Source: VXYL01 sp964348085 (GTDB lineage: Bacteria > Pseudomonadota > Gammaproteobacteria > Pseudomonadales > Azotimanducaceae). Taken from it: a stretch of 64,000 nucleotides of DNA. Below the pieces are notes generated by a model, which was not told the origin of the DNA, did no database searches, and worked only from the letters and a program-made list of their open reading frames with translations. The position numbers were made by a program, and so were the translations under genes. The DNA lies in the NCBI GenBank assembly GCA_964348085.1, contig CAYGBI010000005.1:12203-76202 (forward strand). The letters are read 5' to 3'. Of this stretch, positions 49,572 to 58,017 are shown piece by piece. Each line of letters opens with the position of its first letter. The first letter of the stretch is position 1.

Positions 49572-50659
49572 ACGTTGAAGCGAAAGTGAATCACGTCGCC
49601 GTCCCGTACGACGTAGTCCTTGCCCTCTAACCGACGCCGTCCCGCTTCCCTAGCGCCGGCCTCGCCTCTGTAGGCAATGAAGTCATCGAACGAGACGACC
49701 TCGGCGCGAATGAAGCCGCGCTCGAAGTCGGTATGAATGACGCCGGCGGCTTGCGGCGCGAGCGTGCCCACGGGAACCGTCCACGCACGCGCCTCCTTCG
49801 GCCCGGCGGTGAAGTAATGGTGCAAGCCGAGCAGCCGATAGCCGGCGCGGACGACGCGGTGCAGGCCCGGCTCGTCGACGCCCAAGTCGCGTAGGAACTC
49901 GTCCCGGTCGGCGTCCTCCAACTCGCTGATCTCCGCTTCGATCTTCGCGCACACGGGCACCGCAATGGCCCCTTCGCTCGCGGCGAGTTCAGTCACGTCG
50001 TCAAGCAAGGGATTGTCGTGGAAGCCGTCCTCATCGACATTGGCGACGTACATGACCGGCTTTTGGGTGATGAAGTGGCACTCCCCCAACGCCGCCAATT
50101 CGTGCGCGGCCAAGCCGAGCGAGCGAACCGCGCGCCCCTCGTCCAAGCCCGCTCGAACCTTGTCCAGCACGGCGACCAGCGCGCGGGCATCCGCATCGCC
50201 GGCGTTGGCGATGCGACGGTTGCGATCATAGACTCGGTCCGCGGTCGCCAAGTCCGCTAGCGCGAGTTCCACGTTGATCACATCGATGTCGTCCCGGGGC
50301 GATGTCGTCCCGGCCACATGCACTACGTTGTCGTCGGCGAAGCAACGCACCACATGGACTATGGCGTCGGTTTCCCGGATGTGCGCCAAGAACTGATTGC
50401 CGAGGCCCTCGCCCTTGGACGCGCCGGCCACCAACCCGGCGATGTCCACGAACTCCATCGCGCTCGGCACCACCCGCGCGGGGTTGACGATCGCGGCAAT
50501 GCGATGCAAGCGAGGGTCCGGCACCGGCACCACGCCGGTATTGGGTTCGATGGTGCAGAAAGGGAAGTTCTCGGCGTCCACGGTCGCTTGCGTCAAGGCG
50601 TTGAAAAGCGTCGACTTGCCGACATTGGGCAGTCCGACGATGCCGCAGTTGAAGCCCAT
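49568..50659 (-). CDS. ychF: Redox-regulated ATPase YchF
   Basis: A 363-residue OLA1/YchF-type P-loop protein that hydrolyses ATP rather than GTP. Motifs are the P-loop GLPNVGKSTLFNALT, VDIAGLVAGASKGEGLGNQF and the C-terminal TGS domain (IHTDFERGFIRAEVVSFDDF). It binds ribosomes and modulates stress responses. It follows pth by three bases in the usual pth-ychF order. Confidence 0.96.
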   Translation of the reverse strand: MGFNCGIVGLPNVGKSTLFNALTQATVDAENFPFCTIEPNTGVVPVPDPRLHRIAAIVNPARVVPSAMEFVDIAGLVAGASKGEGLGNQFLAHIRETDAIVHVVRCFADDNVVHVAGTTSPRDDIDVINVELALADLATADRVYDRNRRIANAGDADARALVAVLDKVRAGLDEGRAVRSLGLAAHELAALGECHFITQKPVMYVANVDEDGFHDNPLLDDVTELAASEGAIAVPVCAKIEAEISELEDADRDEFLRDLGVDEPGLHRVVRAGYRLLGLHHYFTAGPKEARAWTVPVGTLAPQAAGVIHTDFERGFIRAEVVSFDDFIAYRGEAGAREAGRRRLEGKDYVVRDGDVIHFRFNV

Positions 50660-50662
50660 CGG

Positions 50663-51253
50663 TCAGCCCTGTGATCGCTGGGCGTGAAACACGTTCATCG
50701 CCTTTTGCCAGTCGCCGTCGAGCACTAGGGCGAGGGTTTCGTCGTCGAGAAACGACGCCGTCGCGACCGCGTCGCGCTCCGCCGCCGGCATGGTGACGCC
50801 GGTGAGATAGGCCACCATGTCGTCGGCGTTGCCGGGGTGGCCGATGCCGATTCTGAGCCGTGCGAAGCGGCGGTCGCCGGCGAAATCGCCGATGATGCTC
50901 TTCAAGCCGTTGTGGCCGTTGTGGCCGCCGCCCGTCTTCAAGCGGCAGACGCCGACCGGGAAGGCGACTTCGTCGTATGCGACGAGCACTTGATCGGTGT
51001 CGATCTTGTAGAACCGCGCCATCGCCGCTACCGCTTGACCGGAAAGATTGACGTAAGTGGTGGGCAACAACAGCCTGAGATCATGGCCCAAGATGTCGCC
51101 CCGCCCGACGAGGCCTTTGAACCTGCGCGCAGCGCGTAAAGGTACGCCGAAGCGCCCGGCCAAGCGCTGCAGCCAATCCGCGCCGACGTTATGCCGAGTC
51201 GCCGCGTAGCGTACCCCCGGGTTGCCGAGCCCGGCAATCAAGCGGATGGCCAC
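50663..51253 (-). CDS. pth: Peptidyl-tRNA hydrolase
   Basis: A 196-residue enzyme releasing tRNA from prematurely dropped peptidyl-tRNA. The start LIAGLGNPGVRYAATRHNVG contains the catalytic His, and GHNGLKSI and LRIGIGHPG are family marks. It lies between rplY and ychF, as in many gammaproteobacteria. Confidence 0.96.
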   Translation of the reverse strand: MAIRLIAGLGNPGVRYAATRHNVGADWLQRLAGRFGVPLRAARRFKGLVGRGDILGHDLRLLLPTTYVNLSGQAVAAMARFYKIDTDQVLVAYDEVAFPVGVCRLKTGGGHNGHNGLKSIIGDFAGDRRFARLRIGIGHPGNADDMVAYLTGVTMPAAERDAVATASFLDDETLALVLDGDWQKAMNVFHAQRSQG

Positions 51254-51271
51254 CTCGCGCCACCGTTCGCC

Positions 51272-51937
51272 TCAAGACTGTCCCGAACTCCCGGCTAAGG
51301 GACCAGCCGCGTCCTGCTCGGCTTCCTCCTCGCCGTCGTCGCCGCCCCCGCCGCCCCGCCTGGCGGAAACGCCGACCACGGGGATGTCATGGTCGTCTCC
51401 CAAGCCCAAAGCGACGACGGCCACGCCTTCCGGCAATGCCAAATCGGACAGATGCATCGATTGGCCAACTTCGAGGTGGGCGACGTCGACCTCGATGGCC
51501 TCGGGCAAGTCCTTGGGCAGGCAGCTCACTTCGACTTCGATGAGGTTGTGCGCCAAGCGCCCGCCACCGAGCTTGACGCCGACGCAGCGGTCTTCGTTGA
51601 CGAAGCGCAGCGGCACATGCACGTGTACCGGCTTGTCTTCGCTGATGCGCAGGAAGTCGATGTGTTGAACTTTCTCCGTCGCCGGATGACGCTGCACCTC
51701 GCGCAGCACGCAGGCTTGCGTCTTCTCGCCGACCCTAAGGCGCAGAATCTGCGAAAAGAACGCCGCCTCCTGCATGGCTTTGGCGAGGTCGCGATAGGCG
51801 ATGGCAAGCGGCACCGGCGCCACGCCAGCGCCATAAAGGATGCCGGGCACTTTGTCGGCCAATCGGCGTAGCCGCCGGTTCGCGCCCTTGCCTAGCTGTT
51901 CGCGGAACTCGGCGCTAACGACGATCTGTTCGGTCAT
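51272..51937 (-). CDS. rplY: Ribosomal protein bL25 (general stress type)
   Basis: A 221-residue long form (CTC type): an N-terminal 5S rRNA-binding domain (REQLGKGANRRLRRLADKVP, VQRHPATEKVQHIDFL), a beta-rich C-terminal domain and an acidic tail (GGGGGDDGEEEAEQDAAG). The start is the ATG at 51937 with AGGA in front. The tRNA-Gln gene lies 79 bases upstream on the same strand. Confidence 0.94.
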   Translation of the reverse strand: MTEQIVVSAEFREQLGKGANRRLRRLADKVPGILYGAGVAPVPLAIAYRDLAKAMQEAAFFSQILRLRVGEKTQACVLREVQRHPATEKVQHIDFLRISEDKPVHVHVPLRFVNEDRCVGVKLGGGRLAHNLIEVEVSCLPKDLPEAIEVDVAHLEVGQSMHLSDLALPEGVAVVALGLGDDHDIPVVGVSARRGGGGGDDGEEEAEQDAAGPLAGSSGQS

Positions 51938-52015
51938 ATCCTGCTCCATACCCTATGCGGCGTTCGCACCCTTGTATGCGTACATGCGTACGTCTATCCA
52001 CCGCGGTCCTGAGAC

Positions 52016-52090
52016 TGGCTGGGGCGGCAGGATTCGAACCTGCGCATGCCGGGATCAAAACCCGGTGCCTTACCGCTTGGCGACGCCCCA
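52016..52090 (-). tRNA. tRNA-Gln (TTG)
   Basis: Minus-strand sequence from TGGGGCG to CGCCCCA folds into a full cloverleaf. The anticodon arm CCGGGTTTTGATCCCGG shows anticodon TTG, and the T arm contains GGTTCGAATCC. The 3' CCA is encoded. tRNA-Gln is the usual neighbour of this ribosomal/lolB region. Confidence 0.97.
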
Positions 52091-52196
52091 ATATCCGCAA
52101 CGCGAGAACGAACGCCCGAATCGGGCGCCGCTCTAGACATCAAGCACCCGCCCACTTCCACGCCGTTGGCGCGGGTTGCTCCGTGCGGGGCGCACT

Positions 52197-52225
52197 ATTG
52201 TGATGGCGGCCTTAGAGCAAGTCAA
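52197..52225 (-). promoter_or_regulatory. Probable promoter of tRNA-Gln
   Basis: On the minus strand there is TTGACT, a 17-base spacer and CACAAT, followed by a GC-rich discriminator (GTGCGCC). This is a good sigma-70 match about 110 bases before the tRNA, with the GC-rich start typical of stringently controlled stable RNA promoters. Confidence 0.6.
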
Positions 52226-52314
52226 ACAAGACGACGCTCACGGGTACCCGAGATATATGTGGATGGACTTGACGTACTCGGAGAAAGACGGCGTTTTGGG
52301 GCAAAGCCCGACGC

Positions 52315-52524
52315 TCACTCGCCCCCGTCCGAGGCCTCGTCCGGCTTCACTTTCTCGTCGTCCCGCGCCTTGCCGAGGGCGCGCTTGGCCAACCTTTCGT
52401 GCTCCCAAAGCAACGTGTCGACGAAATGCTCGCAATCCAGCCGGTCGTGCTCCCTGAAGGCGCGTTCGCAATGAATGACGCTATGCACATCCGCCACGAA
52501 GTCGTCGTAGTCGACGCGCTGCAT
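52315..52524 (-). CDS. Small putative lipoprotein, start uncertain
   Basis: The frame from the ATG at 52524 gives 69 residues, charged and helical (DCEHFVDTLLWEHERLAKRA, KVKPDEASDGGE end). Directly before this ATG, in the same frame, the sequence encodes RRGLAVAAATLVALLPAC, an apparent lipoprotein signal with lipobox LPAC, but no standard start codon precedes it after the lolB stop. Either a rare start codon is used, or the signal has been cut off. No family is recognised. Confidence 0.5.
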   Translation of the reverse strand: MQRVDYDDFVADVHSVIHCERAFREHDRLDCEHFVDTLLWEHERLAKRALGKARDDEKVKPDEASDGGE

Positions 52525-52591
52525 GGCGCAGGCCGGCAGCAACGCCACAAGCGTCGCCGCCGCAACGGCGAGTCCGCGCCGCGTCTTCGTT

Positions 52592-53167
52592 TCAGTCGAG
52601 GGACCACTCCTTGCACACCACCGTGACGCGATGGCCGCTACGCGCCGCCACGATCTTGCCGGGGCGAGGCCCGAGCGGCGTCTGCCGCCAGCGCGACAGC
52701 GCCACGGTCCAGCCGAACTGTTCGAACTGCGCGAGATCGCCGTTCTCGTCATGCTCCACGCCCACGACCGGCCGTGCCGGATCGTAACTCCCACGCACCC
52801 AACGGCGCAACGCAGCGACTGGCGCGGACCAACCCAAGACCGCATGCATGAGCACCTCGGCGCTCGCGCCGTGAACGACCTCGCCACGCGCGTCGGTCAC
52901 GGTCAGCTCGCGATCGTCGCCGGCGAGCCGGGAGCGACCTTGACCGAGAGGGCCCCAGAAGTCGATTTCGTAACGTTCCCCCGTTTGTCGCCAATCGAAC
53001 GATGCGGAGAACGATTCGTCGTCGTAATGCACGCCGATCTTGCCGCGCAAGCGATAGTCGATGTCCCCGCCATCGACTGGACGCTGAAACGCGCAGCCGT
53101 TGGCCAAGAGCAGCGTCAGCGCAATGCACGACAGCGAGCTTCTTGCGAAGGCGACCTTGGTGGGCAC
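52592..53167 (-). CDS. lolB: Outer-membrane lipoprotein receptor LolB
   Basis: A 191-residue lipoprotein with signal and lipobox (LLLANGCAF) and the LolB fold (YRLRGKIGVHYDDESFSASF, YEIDFWGPLGQGRSRLAGDD, LGWSAPVAALRRWVRG). LolB accepts lipoproteins from LolA at the outer membrane. GTG start at 53167. The usual neighbours ispE and hemA are absent here. Confidence 0.9.
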   Translation of the reverse strand: MPTKVAFARSSLSCIALTLLLANGCAFQRPVDGGDIDYRLRGKIGVHYDDESFSASFDWRQTGERYEIDFWGPLGQGRSRLAGDDRELTVTDARGEVVHGASAEVLMHAVLGWSAPVAALRRWVRGSYDPARPVVGVEHDENGDLAQFEQFGWTVALSRWRQTPLGPRPGKIVAARSGHRVTVVCKEWSLD

Positions 53168-53334
53168 GAGTGTCGTATGCTTGAGGTGTCGCCATAGTAA
53201 CCGGCGGCACTAGCCAGCGCATCGTCGCCGACACCCGCGAGGATTTGCCGCGCCAACGAGCTATCGGCCATCGTACGCAAAGCTCCACGGCCTGTAGACT
53301 TCGCGCCCTTTGGTAGGCGAAGCGCACCAAAGCC

Positions 53335-54435
53335 ATGTCCTTGTCCACATCCATAGTCGCCAAGCTCGACGGCCTCGCCGACCGACACGAGGAGCTGTCC
53401 CGCCTGCTTTCCGAGCCGGAGGCGACCGCGAACCGCGAGCGGTTCACCAGCCTGCTGCAGGAGTATGCGGAGCTTGAGGAGGTGGTCGCGAGCTATCGTG
53501 CCTACGAAGAGGCGATCAAACAGCTCGACGAAACCGAGGACCTCCTCGACGACGAGGACGAAGCGATCCAAGAGCTCGCCCGCGAGGACGCGCAAGCGTT
53601 GCGGGTGACGCTGCGCACCGTCGAAGGCGACCTGAAGCAGCGCTTGATTCCGAAAGACCCGAACGACGAACGCAACGTATTCTTGGAAATCCGCGCCGGC
53701 ACCGGCGGCGACGAAGCGGCGCTCTTCGCCGGCGATCTGTTTCGCATGTACGTCCGTTACGCCGAGGACGTCGGCTGGGAGGTGGAGGTGTTGAGCGAGC
53801 GCGCCGGCGAGCATGGCGGCTTCAAGGAGGTCATCACCCGCGTCGTCGGGCGAGACGTCTACAGTCGGCTGAAGTTCGAATCCGGCACCCATCGCGTGCA
53901 GCGGGTGCCGGAGACGGAGTCTCAAGGACGCATCCACACTTCCGCTTGCACCGTCGCCGTATTGCCCGAGCAGGACGCCATCGACGACGTCGAGATCGAC
54001 AAGGACGAAATCCGCGTCGATACCTACCGCTCCTCCGGCGCCGGCGGCCAACACGTCAACAAGACCGACTCGGCAGTGCGCTTGACCCACCTGCCGAGCG
54101 GCCTCGTCGTCGAGTGCCAAGAAGAGCGCTCCCAGTTGAAGAACCGCGCCCGGGCCATGCAGCTCTTGCGGGCGAAATTGCTTGATCGAGCGCAGACCGA
54201 GCAACGCGACGAGATCGCCGAGACCCGGCACTCCTTGGTCGGCAGCGGCGATCGTTCGGAACGCATCCGCACGTACAACTTCCCGCAAGGCCGCCTCACC
54301 GACCACCGCATCGGTCTGACGCTCTACAAACTCGACGAGATCATCGCCGGCCGGCTGGAGCACCTTATCGAACCGCTCACGCAGGAGCATCGAGCGGACA
54401 TGTTGCAGAGCTTGGGGAACGACGGCGGTGCGTAG
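53335..54435 (+). CDS. prfA: Peptide chain release factor 1
   Basis: A 366-residue RF1 that terminates at UAA and UAG. It has the catalytic GGQ in SSGAGGQHVNKTDSAVR and the codon-recognition P-x-T segment in HRVQRVPETESQGRIHTS. This fits the use of TAG stops throughout the window. It overlaps prmC by eight bases. Confidence 0.97.
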   Translation: MSLSTSIVAKLDGLADRHEELSRLLSEPEATANRERFTSLLQEYAELEEVVASYRAYEEAIKQLDETEDLLDDEDEAIQELAREDAQALRVTLRTVEGDLKQRLIPKDPNDERNVFLEIRAGTGGDEAALFAGDLFRMYVRYAEDVGWEVEVLSERAGEHGGFKEVITRVVGRDVYSRLKFESGTHRVQRVPETESQGRIHTSACTVAVLPEQDAIDDVEIDKDEIRVDTYRSSGAGGQHVNKTDSAVRLTHLPSGLVVECQEERSQLKNRARAMQLLRAKLLDRAQTEQRDEIAETRHSLVGSGDRSERIRTYNFPQGRLTDHRIGLTLYKLDEIIAGRLEHLIEPLTQEHRADMLQSLGNDGGA

Positions 54436-55294
54436 CAGTCCGTCCGTCTTGGCCACGCCAACCGGGAGTGCATCCGCCGCGACGATCGGCGCCTGCGCGG
54501 ACTACGCGCGCCGACGGTTGCCGCGGGAGGAGGCGGATCTGTTGACGCGCGCGGCGCTCGGGGTGCCACACACGCATCTGTTCGCCTTTGCCGAGCGCAC
54601 CGTCGAGCCAGCCAACGCAAGGCGTCTGACCGGCTGGGTGCGGCGGCGTAGCGAAGGCGAGCCCGTCGCCTACATCCTAGGCAAGCGCGAGTTCTACGGG
54701 CTGACGCTAGATGTGACGCCGGCGGTGCTCACTCCCCGGGCGGACACCGAAACGCTGGTCGAAGCCGCGCTGCCGCTCATCAGGCCTGGGGCGAAGGCGA
54801 GAGTGATGGACCTCGGCACCGGTTGCGGTGCGGTGGCGCTAGCGCTTGCCGCCGAACGGCCGGACGCCCGAGTGCTGGCGACAGACTTAGACGTGCGCTG
54901 CATCGCGCTTTGCCGCCGCAACGCCGCGCACCTAGGTCTGTCGGTCGAAACGCGCTTGGCGGACGGTTTCGAGGGCATTGACGAGCAATTCGATTTGATC
55001 GTCAGCAACCCTCCCTATGTCGCCGAGGACGACCCTCACCTGAGGCGCGGCGATTTGCGATTCGAGCCCCGCCAAGCGGTCGTCGGCGGCGGGCGCGATG
55101 GTCTCGAGTTCGTCGCTCGGCTCATTGCCGAAGCGCCCGACCACCTCGTCGCCGGCGGCGCCCTCGCCATCGAACACGGCTCGGAGCAAGGCCCACGGAC
55201 GCGGGGCCTGTTTCGCGCTCGGGGCTTCAAGGACATCGAGACCCACCGCGACATCGAACGCCGCCCCCGGGCGACCGTCGGCAAGCGACCATGA
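54428..55294 (+). CDS. prmC: Release factor glutamine methyltransferase
   Basis: A 288-residue SAM-dependent enzyme that methylates the GGQ glutamine of release factors. It has the SAM motif VMDLGTGCGAVALALA and the catalytic LIVSNPPYVAEDD. The GTG start lies within the prfA end and the stop overlaps moeB by four bases, so prfA-prmC-moeB form one unit. Confidence 0.95.
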   Translation: MRSSPSVLATPTGSASAATIGACADYARRRLPREEADLLTRAALGVPHTHLFAFAERTVEPANARRLTGWVRRRSEGEPVAYILGKREFYGLTLDVTPAVLTPRADTETLVEAALPLIRPGAKARVMDLGTGCGAVALALAAERPDARVLATDLDVRCIALCRRNAAHLGLSVETRLADGFEGIDEQFDLIVSNPPYVAEDDPHLRRGDLRFEPRQAVVGGGRDGLEFVARLIAEAPDHLVAGGALAIEHGSEQGPRTRGLFRARGFKDIETHRDIERRPRATVGKRP

Positions 55295-56058
55295 ACGACG
55301 AACAACTGTTGCGCTACAGCCGCCAGATCATGCTGCCGGAGTTCGACGTGGCAGGCCAAGAGGCGCTGCTCGACGCCAACGCCTTGCTCGTCGGCCTCGG
55401 CGGCTTGGGTTCTCCGGCGGCCTTGTATCTCGCCGCCGCCGGCATCGGCTCGTTGACGTTAGTGGATCACGACACCGTGGACATCTCCAATCTCCAGCGG
55501 CAAATCATCCACGACGTACGCTCGCTCAATCGCGCCAAAGTCGATTCCGCCGCCGAACGGATCGCCGCTATCAACCCGGACACGCAGGTCAATACCATCA
55601 CCGGCAAACTCGACGGCGAGCAACTCGCGCAGGAGGTTGGCCGAGCGGACGTGGTGCTGGACGGCACGGACAACTTCGCCGCACGCTACGCCATCAACGC
55701 GGCTTGCGTCGCCGCCGGCACGCCCCTCGTCTCCGGCGCGGCGATCCGCTGGGAAGGACAAATCGCCGTCTTCGACGCTCGCCAGCCGGATGCGCCGTGC
55801 TATCAATGCCTGTACACGGACGCAGCCGACGAAGCGCTGAACTGCGCCCAGAACGGCGTCGCGTCGCCGTTGGTAGGCATCGTCGGCAGCGTGCAAGCCA
55901 TGGAGGCCATGAAAGTGCTCGCCGGGGTCGGCGAAACGCTAGCGGGATACGTCCTCTACGTAGACGCCAAGCGCATGGAGTGGCGCAAGCTGCGACTGAA
56001 GCGCAATCCACGTTGCCCAACTTGCAACACCGCGCCGGCGCCCCCCGCTATTCCGTAG
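55291..56058 (+). CDS. moeB: Molybdopterin-synthase adenylyltransferase / ThiF-like E1 enzyme
   Basis: A 255-residue E1-type enzyme that adenylates the C-terminal glycine of a ubiquitin-like sulfur carrier (MoaD or ThiS). It has the start LLRYSRQIMLPEFD and the nucleotide loop LLVGLGGLGSPAALYLAAAG. VLDGTDNFAARYAIN and two zinc CxxC pairs (CYQC and CPTC) complete the pattern. No rhodanese domain is present. Choosing between MoeB and ThiF is not possible from sequence alone. Confidence 0.9.
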   Translation: MNDEQLLRYSRQIMLPEFDVAGQEALLDANALLVGLGGLGSPAALYLAAAGIGSLTLVDHDTVDISNLQRQIIHDVRSLNRAKVDSAAERIAAINPDTQVNTITGKLDGEQLAQEVGRADVVLDGTDNFAARYAINAACVAAGTPLVSGAAIRWEGQIAVFDARQPDAPCYQCLYTDAADEALNCAQNGVASPLVGIVGSVQAMEAMKVLAGVGETLAGYVLYVDAKRMEWRKLRLKRNPRCPTCNTAPAPPAIP

Positions 56059-56062
56059 CACG

Positions 56063-56989
56063 TTACGCCAGCGAAGAGAGCGCCCGCACCACCTCCCCAG
56101 CCAAGTCTTCGCCGGTGATCGCCTCGTAAGTGCCCAACCACCCGGGATTCGCGACGTTGATCTCCAACACCTTCGCACCGACCAAGTCGGCGGCAGCGAA
56201 ACGCACGCCGAGGGCATCGAGCTTCGCCGCCAACACGCCCGCGATCCGACGTTCGTTGGGGCGAAGCTCGGCGGCGAACGCGGCAGCGCCGGCGCACAGG
56301 TTGCCGCGGTGATCGACGGGCCGCCGGCCATAGACGCCGAGCACCCGTCCGGCGACGATCAACAGGCGTTTTTCGTCCTCCTCCCCCGGGTCGACGTACT
56401 CTTGCAACAGCGCGTAGCGGCCGCCACGGGTCAAGTGCTCCAAGATGGCGCGATTGTTGGTGTCGCGCTCGCGCAAGCGGAACACGCCGCGACCGAAACT
56501 CGACGCCGGCGGTTTGACGATCCAGTCGCCGCCTTCGGCCACCCAGCCGGCGAGACGCTTGGCGTCGTTGCTCAGGTAGGTCAACGGTTGCGGCAACTCC
56601 GGGCAGGCGAGAAGCAGCGAGACTTTGCCGTGCTGGTAGATGAAGGCGTCGGTGGTGTTGACGAAGCGACGTTGCGCCAAACTCCGTAACATCTGCATGC
56701 GATCCAAAAAGGTCGCTTCGGCACCGAAGCCGAGCATGAAGTAGAGGTGGAAGCCGGTCAACGCGAGCCGCTCGCCGGCCACGGTGCTCGCAACCAAACG
56801 GCTGGCTTCGACGCCGAGCGACTCGCGGTCGACATTCACCACCCCCCAGCCGGCGCGGGTGAATGCACGAGGCAGGCGCTCGTGGTTGTCGTTCGCAGGG
56901 CCGGCTTCGGCGGGGGAGGAAGCGCCAACGAAAAACGCGACTTTCGGCAACGGGAGTCGGTACTCGGGATGGGTGTATGATCGAGTCAT
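56063..56989 (-). CDS. gshB: Glutathione synthetase-like ATP-grasp enzyme
   Basis: A 308-residue ATP-grasp protein. It has a GshB-like N-terminal domain (FHLYFMLGFGAEATFLDRM), IYQHGKVSLLLACPELPQP, the grasp loop DWIVKPPASSFGRGVFRLRE and the metal site KVLEINVANPGWLG. It probably joins gamma-glutamylcysteine and glycine, completing the pathway begun by gshA. It is somewhat diverged from the E. coli type. Its ATG at 56989 overlaps the nadA ATG on the other strand. Confidence 0.8.
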   Translation of the reverse strand: MTRSYTHPEYRLPLPKVAFFVGASSPAEAGPANDNHERLPRAFTRAGWGVVNVDRESLGVEASRLVASTVAGERLALTGFHLYFMLGFGAEATFLDRMQMLRSLAQRRFVNTTDAFIYQHGKVSLLLACPELPQPLTYLSNDAKRLAGWVAEGGDWIVKPPASSFGRGVFRLRERDTNNRAILEHLTRGGRYALLQEYVDPGEEDEKRLLIVAGRVLGVYGRRPVDHRGNLCAGAAAFAAELRPNERRIAGVLAAKLDALGVRFAAADLVGAKVLEINVANPGWLGTYEAITGEDLAGEVVRALSSLA

Positions 56990-58010
56990 GTTACGCGACT
57001 ACAGCCTGCAACCCCGCGATGTGCCGGTACATTCTCCGGCGTTCTTGACCGACGCCCGCCGGCAAGAGCTGCGCACCGACATCAAGCGCTTGCTCGCCGA
57101 ACGCGACGCCGTGCTAGTGGCGCACTACTACGTAGACGGCGACATCCAAGACCTCGCCGACGAAACCGGCGGCTGCGTGGCGGACTCCTTGGAGATGGCG
57201 CGCTTCGGCCGCGACCACCCGGCGAGCACGTTGATCGTCGCCGGCGTACGCTTCATGGGCGAGACGGCGAAGATCCTATCGCCAAGGAAGCGGGTGTTCA
57301 TGCCGACCTTGGCGGCCGAGTGTTCCTTGGATCTCGGCTGTCCGCCGGACGAGTTCCAAGCGTTCTGCGAAGCCAATCCGGAACGCACCGTCGTGGTCTA
57401 CGCCAACACATCCGTGGCGGTCAAGGCGCTCGCGGATTGGGTGGTCACCTCCAGCGTCGGCTTGCAGATCGTCGAGCGCCTAGCGGCGCGGGGCGAGAAG
57501 ATCCTCTGGGCGCCGGACAAGCACTTGGGCGCCTACATCCGCGCCAAGACCGGCGCCGACATGCTGTTGTGGTCCGGCGCCTGCGTAGTACACGAGGAGT
57601 TCAAGTTCAAGGCGCTGCTAGATATGAAGCGCGTCTACCCGAACGCCGGCGTGCTGGTGCATCCCGAGTCGCCGGCCGCGGTCATCGACTTCGCCGACTG
57701 CGTCGGCTCCACCAGCCAGATCATCCGCGCCGCCGAAGAGCTGCCGCACGATACCTTCATCGTCGCCACCGACCGCGGCATCTTTCACAAGCTACGCAAA
57801 ACCAACCCGGGCAAGCGTTTCATCGAGGCGCCCACCGCCGGCGACGGCGCCATGTGCCGAAGTTGCGCCCACTGCCCGTGGATGGCGATGAACGAACTCG
57901 AAGCCTTGGCGACGACTTTGGTGCAAGGCGACAACGAGATACTGGTGGATCCGGAAGTGGGCGCCAGAGCCATGAAGCCGTTGCGAAGGATGCTCGATTT
58001 CAAGGCATAG
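56988..58010 (+). CDS. nadA: Quinolinate synthase
   Basis: A 340-residue 4Fe-4S enzyme that condenses iminoaspartate with dihydroxyacetone phosphate to quinolinate in NAD synthesis. Cluster cysteines appear in LAAECSLDLGCP, LLWSGACVVHEEF and MCRSCAHCPWMAMN. AHYYVDGDIQDLADETGGCV is a family block. The ATG at 56988 shares CATG with the gshB start. Confidence 0.95.
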   Translation: MLRDYSLQPRDVPVHSPAFLTDARRQELRTDIKRLLAERDAVLVAHYYVDGDIQDLADETGGCVADSLEMARFGRDHPASTLIVAGVRFMGETAKILSPRKRVFMPTLAAECSLDLGCPPDEFQAFCEANPERTVVVYANTSVAVKALADWVVTSSVGLQIVERLAARGEKILWAPDKHLGAYIRAKTGADMLLWSGACVVHEEFKFKALLDMKRVYPNAGVLVHPESPAAVIDFADCVGSTSQIIRAAEELPHDTFIVATDRGIFHKLRKTNPGKRFIEAPTAGDGAMCRSCAHCPWMAMNELEALATTLVQGDNEILVDPEVGARAMKPLRRMLDFKA

Positions 58011-58017
58011 CGGACGC

